In this document: positions 18,244 to 25,090 of the stretch, one piece after another | How the letters are laid out: every line of letters starts with the position of its first letter | Position numbering within the stretch: position 1 is the first letter of the stretch | Source of the DNA: Planifilum fulgidum | GTDB taxonomy: Bacteria; Bacillota; Bacilli; Thermoactinomycetales; DSM-44946 | Direction of reading: 5' to 3' | DNA length: 63,241 bases | Assembly (NCBI RefSeq): GCF_900113175.1 | Contig: NZ_FOOK01000019.1 | Coordinates: forward strand, 1-63,241 | The notes under the pieces: model-generated | The model's input: the letters and a program-made list of their open reading frames with translations, nothing else | The model's database searches: none | Told to the model about the DNA's origin: nothing | Program-made: the position numbers and the translations under genes

Positions 18244-18945
18244 ATGGAGATCTTGCGGGTCAAGCTGGAGCGGGCGGGTTACGCCCGGGGGCGGGAGATA
18301 TTGCGCGATGTGGCGTTCTCCCTGCGCTCCGGGGAGATGGTGGGGCTGATCGGACCCAACGGCGCCGGAAAAAGCACCGCCATCAAAGCCATTCTGGGTT
18401 TTCTCGGACACGTGGAGGGACGGGTGCACCTTAAGGAGGGATGCCGATACGGTTACATCCCCGAACACCCGGTCTTTTACGAAGACCTGACCGTGTGGGA
18501 ACATCTCGAGCTGGCCGCCTCCGTCTGGGGCATGCCGCGGGCGGCCTTTGAAGGGAGGGCTCTGGAGCTTTTGGAGCGGTTTCAACTCAAGGAGGCGAGG
18601 CATCATCTTCCCCGGTCCCTTTCCAAGGGGATGCAGCAGAAGCTGATGATTGTGGCGGGCTTCCTGCTGCAACCCGACCTCTATGTGGTGGACGAGCCCT
18701 TTATCGGACTGGATCCGCGGGCGACAAAGACGCTGCTTCAGCTGCTTGAGGAGGAGCGGGGGCGGGGGGCGGCCGTCCTGCTCTCCACGCACGTTCTGGA
18801 CACGGCGGAAAAAATCTGCGATTCCTTCCTCTTGCTCCATCAGGGGCGGTGCGTCGCCCAGGGGAGCCTGAATCGGCTTCGACGGCAAATCGGGCGGGAG
18901 GGCGCCTCGCTGATGGACTGTTTTGAAGCATTCACCTCGGTTTAA
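18244..18945 (+). CDS. ecsA: ABC transporter ATP-binding protein EcsA
   Basis: A 233-residue ABC ATPase: Walker A GPNGAGKST (about 36-44), the Ecs-type motif YIPEHPVFYEDLTVWEHLEL after it, signature LSKGMQQK in place of LSGGQ, Walker B VVDEPFIGLD and STHVLDTAEKICD. The SKG signature and the VDEPF block are characteristic of EcsA. In Bacillus, EcsAB is needed for normal protein secretion, competence and regulated membrane proteolysis; the transported substrate is not settled. The ribosome site is GGAGAGGA. It is followed after 12 bp by ecsB. Confidence 0.92.
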   Translation: MEILRVKLERAGYARGREILRDVAFSLRSGEMVGLIGPNGAGKSTAIKAILGFLGHVEGRVHLKEGCRYGYIPEHPVFYEDLTVWEHLELAASVWGMPRAAFEGRALELLERFQLKEARHHLPRSLSKGMQQKLMIVAGFLLQPDLYVVDEPFIGLDPRATKTLLQLLEEERGRGAAVLLSTHVLDTAEKICDSFLLLHQGRCVAQGSLNRLRRQIGREGASLMDCFEAFTSV

Positions 18946-18957
18946 GGAGGATGGATC

Positions 18958-20184
18958 GTGACGCCGCGCCGCTGGTTTTTCAACAGGTGGAAAGCGGATC
19001 TGAGATTTCAATTTCGCGTCTTCAGCACCGTGGTCGATTGGACGGTGGCCTTGTATGTGGTGGTTCCCGGGCTGATCCTGCTTGTCGAGCGGTACGCCGC
19101 CTGGTGGAGGGGAGAAGCGGCATGGACGGCGGAGGTACCGTCGCCTTTGCTTTGGACGGCCGCTTTCCTGTTTGCCTGGTCCGGACCTTTCCGCCTGTAT
19201 CTGGAACCGGCGGACCAGCTCTTTATGTGGCAGCGTTCGGACTGGATGAAAACATTCATCCTTGCGGGCCTCTGGTTCGGCTGGGGAAAGCGAGCCCTGG
19301 AAAGCTTTTTGTTATTGGTTCTGATGGCACCCTTTCTGCGTTACAAGATCGATTTCTCGTTGCCTTCGCTGGTGGGAATCTGGCTTTTCCTGTGGCAGGC
19401 CAAGGCGTGTTTGGCCATTGTCCGGAGATTTTTGGCCGGGATGGGCGGCATGCTGCTCAAGGGGCTGATGAACGGATTGATCCTTGGCCTTGGCGGGGCC
19501 GCTTTTGTGTGGATCGGAAATCACGCCCATCCCTTTGGGTTTTACGCGGGAGCGGCGTCCCTCGCGGGATGCTGGAGCCTGCTGGCGTGGCTTAGAAGCC
19601 GGCAGAAAGGGGCTTTTTTCCCGGAAATCGACTATGAGCGGGCCCAGCGGTTGCGGTGGGCCGCCCTCCTTTTGCAGACGTCGGGGGTGGTGCATCGGAG
19701 ATTGGGGGTCAGGAAGCGGCCCTGGCTGTTTCCCCGCTCAAATTCCCTCTTTCGCCGGCGGACCGCTTCCCACATCGTGGCGGAGGCGGCGATCAAATCG
19801 TTTCTTCGCAGCGGTCAGCAGATGATTCCATATTTCCAATTTGTCGCGGTTTGCGCCTTCGCCCTCCTGGTGACCCCGCCCCTTTTGCGGTGGGGATGCT
19901 GGATTTTGTTTTCCTTTCTGTTTTTCCTGTGGGGGCGTTCCGTTTGGAGGGAGTGGCGCTTCTCCAACGGGATGTTCGATGTCTGGTCGCAATCGGGTTT
20001 TCCGGCCCGCGCCGCTTGTCAAAAAGCCGTTTTCGTTCTTCAGCAGATCGGGTTTCTTCCGTTGTCCGCCGTCATGGGAGCCGTCACCTTCGGAGCGTGG
20101 GGGGCGGTATGGATGCTTCCTGCCGGTTGGGCGCTCTCCCATGTTGCCGTTTTCCTGTTTTTCCGCCTGGCCCCTCATCTTTAG
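18958..20184 (+). CDS. ecsB: ABC transporter permease EcsB
   Basis: A 408-residue polytopic membrane protein with about seven hydrophobic segments and the EcsB-type element RLYLEPADQLFM after the second helix. It forms the membrane part of the Ecs transporter with EcsA directly upstream. GTG 18958 lies 8 bases after AAGGAGG. Trp/Arg-rich loops are typical of this family. The pairing with an EcsA carrying the SKG signature makes the assignment firm, although EcsB sequences diverge widely. Confidence 0.88.
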   Translation: MTPRRWFFNRWKADLRFQFRVFSTVVDWTVALYVVVPGLILLVERYAAWWRGEAAWTAEVPSPLLWTAAFLFAWSGPFRLYLEPADQLFMWQRSDWMKTFILAGLWFGWGKRALESFLLLVLMAPFLRYKIDFSLPSLVGIWLFLWQAKACLAIVRRFLAGMGGMLLKGLMNGLILGLGGAAFVWIGNHAHPFGFYAGAASLAGCWSLLAWLRSRQKGAFFPEIDYERAQRLRWAALLLQTSGVVHRRLGVRKRPWLFPRSNSLFRRRTASHIVAEAAIKSFLRSGQQMIPYFQFVAVCAFALLVTPPLLRWGCWILFSFLFFLWGRSVWREWRFSNGMFDVWSQSGFPARAACQKAVFVLQQIGFLPLSAVMGAVTFGAWGAVWMLPAGWALSHVAVFLFFRLAPHL

Positions 20185-20233
20185 CGCCGGGAGGGAAAGA
20201 GCCGCGCTTCAAGGCTCTTGCTGGGACATGAAA

Positions 20234-20261
20234 GGCCCGGCTTTCACTGGAAAACCGGGCC
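20234..20261 (-). terminator. Hairpin between ecsB and a convergent small gene
   Basis: GGCCCGG/CCGGGCC (20234-20240 with 20255-20261) with a 14-base loop; on the minus strand TTTC follows. It lies just past the stop of the minus-strand gene at 20271 and could also end the ecs transcript. Confidence 0.6.
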
Positions 20262-20270
20262 GACCCGCTT

Positions 20271-20633
20271 TTATCTTTTCTTGGAAAGCAGGAGAGAGAT
20301 TTCTTCTCCGTAAAGGACCGCCAGCATTCGCTTTCCGTCCTTTTCAAAGACGTGCAGTCGCCCCATTTGATCCACCTGCTTCCATCCCCGCTTTTCGATT
20401 TCCTGAAGATATTGCCCAAACTGCTTTCCGCTGAGGGGAGGCCAGATTTCATAAAAGGTCCATCCTTTGTTCGCATGGGGTTTCTCCACTCTTTCGCTTC
20501 GGGCCGGAATCGGAAAATCGGGATCCACCTCCGACGGTTTCAAGGCCAGAGAAGGATCGGAGAAAATCATATAGAGGAAGAAGCCCAGGAGGATCACCGC
20601 AAGGGCGATCAGAAGCATTCCTTTCCACTTCAA
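20271..20633 (-). CDS. Hypothetical membrane-anchored protein
   Basis: A 120-residue protein with one N-terminal membrane anchor (LIALAVILLGFFLYMIF, residues 8-24) followed by a soluble alpha/beta domain of about 90 residues containing GWTFYEIWPPLSGKQFGQYLQEIEKRGW (split here by position, about 57-84) and HVFEKDGKRMLAVLYG. The family is not recognised; the layout suggests a domain outside the membrane. The start is TTG 20633, 7 bases after GGGAGG, and no ATG upstream has a ribosome site. It is convergent with ecsB. Confidence 0.7.
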   Translation of the reverse strand: MKWKGMLLIALAVILLGFFLYMIFSDPSLALKPSEVDPDFPIPARSERVEKPHANKGWTFYEIWPPLSGKQFGQYLQEIEKRGWKQVDQMGRLHVFEKDGKRMLAVLYGEEISLLLSKKR

Positions 20634-20640
20634 GGATATC

Positions 20641-21004
20641 CTCCCTTTCTGCGAAAACTGCGCTGCCGTCCGGGGGCTGTGTGAGATGCTCCCATCATCC
20701 GGACGATTTGAGCGGAATCATACCGGTTTTCCTGCTTCAGACCTTCGATGACCCGTTTCCGCCGTTCCGGTTTCTTTTTTCCCCTGGATCCCGGTGATTT
20801 CGATACAAAATCCGATCCCGGCTTTCATCCGGGAGGGCCAGGTCCGATCCCCATTGTTGGGGATCCCGTTGGTTTCCGGCGAAAAAGCCCGAAGAAGACG
20901 ACCGCCGTTCCGAAGCAGAGGAGGGCCGGTCCGCGCCTAAATCTTGCACTTCCCAAAACGAAGGCTTTATCTGATACGCCGAGGGCGACGGAAGAGGAAT
21001 GGAC
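20641..21004. other. Intergenic region, no intact gene
   Basis: This 360-bp stretch upstream of the minus-strand gene at 20633 holds only short frames. Part of it may be the decayed N-terminal (HTH) half of the cupin regulator relic that follows. Confidence 0.35.
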
Positions 21005-21062
21005 TCAAAGGGATGAGTCCCGACGATGTTTTTGTCGCCGGCCGTTGTTCGGCTCCCACGCA

Positions 21063-21300
21063 TGATCGAGCTGCACCGAGGATACCTGAAGCCCCGGGGG
21101 AATCTGTTTCCGAGGCGCACCGGCCGGGGATGACGGAATTTGCGACGGTGATGTCCGGTTGTTTGGCGGTGGTGGTGGACGGCGAAACCTGTCGCCTGGA
21201 GCAATACGATTCCATTGCAGGGGGGGCGTCCGCACCCAGAACTCCAGCTCTTCTTCTTCCCTGACGATCATGCATATTTCCTACAGCCGGCTTTGAACGG
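21063..21300 (+). pseudogene. Frameshifted relic of a cupin-domain (XRE/cupin type) regulator
   Basis: Pieces of one cupin domain occur in different frames. MIELHRGYLKPRGN starts at 21063, then AHRPGMTEFATVMSGCLAVVVDGETCRLEQYDSI runs over about 21116-21220 (two blocks either side of GCLAV), and a GGRPHPELQLFFF-like tail is in a third frame. The order and wording fit the small cupin sensor domain found C-terminal to XRE helix-turn-helix domains. No open frame spans it, and no intact HTH is seen upstream. The parent family is inferred by eye only. Confidence 0.5.
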
Positions 21301-21336
21301 GATGGGTCTTTATGCAGGGAATGCGCCTCGGCCGAG

Positions 21337-21368
21337 AAAAAAGGGACTGCCGCTTTTGCGGCCGTCCC
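21337..21368 (-). terminator. Orphan minus-strand intrinsic terminator
   Basis: On the minus strand GGGAC-G-GCCGC-AAAA-GCGGC-A-GTCCC (21368 down to 21343) is followed by six T (21342-21337). No protein-coding gene lies just upstream on that strand; see the small-RNA finding. Confidence 0.7.
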
Positions 21369-21565
21369 GCGCCGCTTCGTCTTTTCCGGTTCGTGGCGAG
21401 GCGGCTGAAGTTTTTTCGCGATGCTTCGGGGCGGGCAGGCCTCCGGACCGTCAAATTTCACTGTACAAAGAGAAAAATATATAGTATATGTGGTATAGGC
21501 GCTACCGATCTCCCGAAGAGCAGGCAACCCGTGCGAGGACGAGCAGCATGAGGGGGGTTGTGTCG

Positions 21566-21682
21566 ATGTTCAGCCGGGCTGTGGAGAACGCTTCGGGAAT
21601 ATTGCTTCTGATGTCGCTTTTGGGATCCTTGGTGCTGATGGCCTTATACATTCGGGAACGCGGAAAAAACCAATCTGACTGA
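21566..21682 (+). CDS. Possible 38-residue single-pass membrane peptide
   Basis: A short frame starting MFSRAVENASGILL with one strong membrane segment (GILLLMSLLGSLVLMALYI) and a charged tail. ATG 21566 has GAGGGGGG 8 bases upstream. It could be a genuine small membrane protein; no family is recognised, and it lies between a pseudogene and the convergent T4SS-like cluster. The ribosome site and hydrophobicity are the only evidence. Confidence 0.35.
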   Translation: MFSRAVENASGILLLMSLLGSLVLMALYIRERGKNQSD

Positions 21683-21738
21683 TCTGTTCATGGATCGGCC
21701 TCACCTGCGGAATTTTGGGTGGGGTTTTTTATTTGTCC

Positions 21739-22707
21739 CTACGGTTGAAAGAATTTCAAGGGGTCGACCGGCATCCGGTTTTTTCGCACGGTGAAATGGA
21801 GATGGGGACCCGTGGAGAAGCCGGTGCTTCCCACGGCGCCGATGATTTGTCCTCCCTTGACGTGTTCCCCCCGGCGGACTTCGATGGAGGAAAGGTGTCC
21901 GTACAAGAGTTCAATCCCGTCCACCGTTTCCAGGATCACCGTGTTGCCGTACCCGCCCAGCTTTCCGGCGAAGCGGACGACGCCCCCCGTTGCGGCGATC
22001 ACCGGTTTGCCCGTCGCGGCGGGGATGTCGATCCCGTCGTGGAAGCGGCGGGTTTTCAATATCGGATGGATTCGGTAACCGAATCCGGAGGAAATGCTTT
22101 CCGGGCCCGTTCCCGGCAACGGCCACTGAAAGGGGAAGGCGGCGGCGAAGGTCGGATTTTCCGTTTGGTCCAAATACCCTTCGGCGATCCGGAGGACGTC
22201 TTCCACGTACCAGGAGGCGTGATTGTAGTGCCACAGGGCCTTTTCCAGATCCTCCTGTCCTCCGTGATCCCTCAGGTACCGGGCCGCCGCGTGGGCGGCA
22301 TCCTCCACATCCCAGGGATCGGCTTTCCCGTCGCCGTTTCCGTCGACGCCATAGGCTTCCCAGGTCGAGGGCAGAAACTGAAAGGGGCCGATCGCACCCT
22401 TGCTCGAGATCATGTTTTTCCGCTCCGGATCCCCCGGGCGGGTGGTCTTGCCGAAATTGGTTTCCCGCTTGTGGATGGCGGCGAGGACATTCCACGGGAT
22501 CCCGTATTTCGCTCCCGCTTCCTGATAGATGTCCAGAAATTCGGAGGGAATCTGTTTTAAGGCCTGTTTGTTCGGCTTTCCCGCCACGTGGTGGATGGGG
22601 TCCCGGTTGATGCCCATGACGAGCAGCACCGTCAGGAGGACGACGGAAAGGGTGATCAGCAGAAACGACAACAGGGAATACAGAAGCCATCGTCCGGCGA
22701 CACTCAC
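21739..22707 (-). CDS. Membrane-anchored two-domain cell-wall hydrolase (lytic transglycosylase + M23 peptidase), conjugation type
   Basis: A 322-residue protein. A membrane anchor (about 7-32) is followed by a lysozyme-like transglycosylase domain (about 55-165; probable catalytic Glu in HKRETNFG, plus GAIGPFQFLPSTW) and an M23/LytM endopeptidase domain (about 195-315; zinc ligands in HDGIDIP and in GPHLHF). It plays the part of CwlT/TcpG, the wall hydrolase of Gram-positive conjugation systems, but with M23 in place of the usual NlpC/P60 peptidase. GTG 22707 overlaps the preceding stop as GTGA and has GGAGGAGGG upstream. It is last gene of the T4SS-like cluster. Confidence 0.88.
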   Translation of the reverse strand: MSVAGRWLLYSLLSFLLITLSVVLLTVLLVMGINRDPIHHVAGKPNKQALKQIPSEFLDIYQEAGAKYGIPWNVLAAIHKRETNFGKTTRPGDPERKNMISSKGAIGPFQFLPSTWEAYGVDGNGDGKADPWDVEDAAHAAARYLRDHGGQEDLEKALWHYNHASWYVEDVLRIAEGYLDQTENPTFAAAFPFQWPLPGTGPESISSGFGYRIHPILKTRRFHDGIDIPAATGKPVIAATGGVVRFAGKLGGYGNTVILETVDGIELLYGHLSSIEVRRGEHVKGGQIIGAVGSTGFSTGPHLHFTVRKNRMPVDPLKFFQP

Positions 22708-23297
22708 CGGAAGCCCTCCTCCCTTCGCCACACGATCCAGCGTTTTCCGTCCTTTTTCATCGAGAACCACAGATGAAGCTCCTCGCCGTCTTCGGTCACC
22801 ACCACCGCCTGGAAGCTGAGCCCCCCTTCGAGCAGGGGGGGTTCCACCGGCCACAGGGTCAACTCCCGGATGTTTCTCGGTTCGTCCACTTTCATCGATT
22901 CCCGGATTGCCTCGTAATAACTCCGGGACACGTAGGGCCGGACCGCATTGGCCACGGCTTCCGGTGAATCGCCTTCGGGCATCGTGACAATCCTTCGGAC
23001 GAACTTTTCGGCCACCCGCTCCGCCTGCCGCCGCTCTTCTTCCGGGATCGGCCGGGGCGTGTCATCGTCTGCGGCCGGGGGCTCTTCTTCGGCGCCGGAT
23101 CCGGGAATCGCGCCCGACGCCGCGCTTTCGGCGGAAGCCGGTTCCTTTTCGGGGGGGACGGGGGATGCCGCCCGCTCCTTGATCCAGCGGCTCACCCCCA
23201 CGATGGAGAAGACCACGATGAGCCAGATGGCCAAGGAAATCACGAACAGGCGCCGATAGGAACGGGACGGGCGTCGGAAGGAAGCATTTCGCTTCAT
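22704..23297 (-). CDS. Conjugation-cluster membrane protein with extracellular NTF2-like domain
   Basis: A 197-residue protein: basic N-terminus, one membrane segment (about 17-37), a Pro/Ala/Glu-rich linker (about 45-85), then a compact alpha/beta domain (about 87-195) that looks NTF2/VirB8-like (AERVAEKFVRRIVT, SRSYYEAIRES, then beta strands to WIVWRREEGFR). No family name is recognised with confidence; position and topology suggest a pore or wall-spanning part of the T4SS-like apparatus. ATG 23297 overlaps the upstream stop as ATGA, and the next gene overlaps it likewise, so the block is translationally coupled. Confidence 0.75.
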   Translation of the reverse strand: MKRNASFRRPSRSYRRLFVISLAIWLIVVFSIVGVSRWIKERAASPVPPEKEPASAESAASGAIPGSGAEEEPPAADDDTPRPIPEEERRQAERVAEKFVRRIVTMPEGDSPEAVANAVRPYVSRSYYEAIRESMKVDEPRNIRELTLWPVEPPLLEGGLSFQAVVVTEDGEELHLWFSMKKDGKRWIVWRREEGFR

Positions 23298-25018
23298 CGG
23301 CCCTTCCATCCTTTGAGGTTCACTTTTCCGTTTCGGTACGCCGGTCGGATCCGATCCCTGGCCGAAGGATTCACCCGTCCCCGGATATCGCTATCCGGGG
23401 AGATCAGCTGGCGGTTCCGCAGCCGCCCGCTGGCCGGCGCCTTATGGGAGGCAAAGGCGGAAAAGGCATGGGAAGGGGCCTTGGCCGGTGCTTGCGGCGG
23501 TTTGGGCACCCGGGCGCGGAGGGGGCGGGAGGCATTCGGCCCGGCGCCTTTCGGGGATTGGGACGCCGCTCCCCCGAAGATGCGCTGCAGGTATCCCCGC
23601 TGCGCGCCGCCGGAGCTTTTGATTCCGGAACCCGCTTCCGGCCGCCTTTTTTTCCATTCGAAGGTCCGATCCACCACCCGCTGCACCGATTCGCCCGTCT
23701 TTTCCTGAACCACCTTGAAGGGCTGGGCCGGGATGTTCCGGATGACGTGGCCGGGAGCCCCGAAGGGAGCTTTGAAAAATTGAATCACCCGGTCCCTCAC
23801 CGGTTTCCAGGCCAAAACCCCCACCAGCAGGAGCTGGGGAACCAGACCGCCCAGGAGCCAGCCGTATTCATCCACGAAGGACCACATCTTGGTGGAGAGC
23901 AGCATGTACATGCTGACGAGGAAGGCCGCCACGATGCCGTAAAGTCCGGTTTTCAGCCATTCCTTGATCCAGTTGAAGACCGCGAAAACCCCGGCTCCGG
24001 GCAACACGCCGAAAAGGAAGACAAAGGGGGCCATCGCCGAGGTGATCAGAAAGAGCATTTTCGTGACGAAGACGAACAGGGAAAGGACGAGATAAAAAAA
24101 CCCGAAGATCAGAATGGCCAGCCCGTTCAAAAAGGTGACCGCCGTTCGCCCGATCAGGCCGGACCAACTGGTCATGGACGGATAACGGGGATTGTCCCCT
24201 TCGGTCCAGGATTTGACCAGTTTTTCCCTCTCATCCTCGGTGGAGGAGAGGAGAAGGTAGGTGTCCCGGGCGATCGGGTCCGAGGAATCGGGGGAAATTT
24301 CCGAGCCGGGTTTCATCGCCTTTCCGAAGGTGGCCAGCTGCCAGGGGATGATGGCGTAGTTTTCCCAAATCTTGTTTCCCGCCTGGATTTGTCCCGCCTT
24401 TTCCGGTTCATCGGTGACGATGGCCCGGCCGTTGGCGGTTTCCATCGCCTGCAGCAGCAGTTGGCCCGACACCGCCTGGGTGAACCCGTGAATATTGGTC
24501 ATGTAGGTGTACAGATTGGCGAAAAAGGACGTGCCGATCGCCAGGACCAGGATGGCCCAGGCCACTTCCTTGGCGGTTTGGGCGATGCGCCGCCGGAACA
24601 GCTGGATAAAGATCCAGGTGCTCATGATGATGAGCAGGCCGTCGAGGACCGTTCCAAAGAAGGAGCCCCCCAGTTTTTTGACCTGATCGGAAACCAGGGA
24701 GGCGAGGGGATCGAAAATTTTCAGCACCATGACCAGCTGGGAGATGTAGATCACCATCTTGAGGAAGGCCATCTCCACCACGAAGGCCATTCCCCAAAGG
24801 CTGTTCCAAGCCTCCCGGAACACTTCGGTGAAGCCGTAGTTGCCATCGAAGTAATAGCTGTCCAGGTTGAACTGCTCGTAAAGTTCGTTCTCTCCGTCCA
24901 CCGGCGAACGGCTGGGAAACATGTTCTCCACGGCGCTGTCCTCGGCCGCAAGGGCCGGCGGCGAGCAAAGGAGGAAGAGAAGCAGGGCAAGGACGAAGGG
25001 ACGGGCTTTTCCGGGCAC
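23294..25018 (-). CDS. VirB6/TcpH/ConG-like polytopic conjugation protein
   Basis: About 574 residues. A signal peptide (FVLALLLFLLCSPPALA) is followed by an extracellular N-terminal part, at least six membrane helices (clusters near 80-100, 120-180, 300-345 and 355-410 with GLAILIFGFFYLVLSLFVF and APFVFLFGVLPGAG), and a basic Pro/Ala-rich cytoplasmic tail of about 150 residues. This is the layout of the VirB6-like channel subunit of Tn916/ICEBs1/pCW3 systems. GTG 25018 is placed 7 bases after GAGGTG; the ATG at 25024 touches that ribosome site. It lies between the VirB4-type ATPase gene and the wall-hydrolase genes, as in known conjugation operons. Confidence 0.82.
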   Translation of the reverse strand: MPGKARPFVLALLLFLLCSPPALAAEDSAVENMFPSRSPVDGENELYEQFNLDSYYFDGNYGFTEVFREAWNSLWGMAFVVEMAFLKMVIYISQLVMVLKIFDPLASLVSDQVKKLGGSFFGTVLDGLLIIMSTWIFIQLFRRRIAQTAKEVAWAILVLAIGTSFFANLYTYMTNIHGFTQAVSGQLLLQAMETANGRAIVTDEPEKAGQIQAGNKIWENYAIIPWQLATFGKAMKPGSEISPDSSDPIARDTYLLLSSTEDEREKLVKSWTEGDNPRYPSMTSWSGLIGRTAVTFLNGLAILIFGFFYLVLSLFVFVTKMLFLITSAMAPFVFLFGVLPGAGVFAVFNWIKEWLKTGLYGIVAAFLVSMYMLLSTKMWSFVDEYGWLLGGLVPQLLLVGVLAWKPVRDRVIQFFKAPFGAPGHVIRNIPAQPFKVVQEKTGESVQRVVDRTFEWKKRRPEAGSGIKSSGGAQRGYLQRIFGGAASQSPKGAGPNASRPLRARVPKPPQAPAKAPSHAFSAFASHKAPASGRLRNRQLISPDSDIRGRVNPSARDRIRPAYRNGKVNLKGWKGR

Positions 25019-25090
25019 GGCCATTCACCTCGCTTCACCAAGATGCAGAATTCCGGTGGGGTCTTTTCCTTCCGGCGCGGGTGCGCACCA

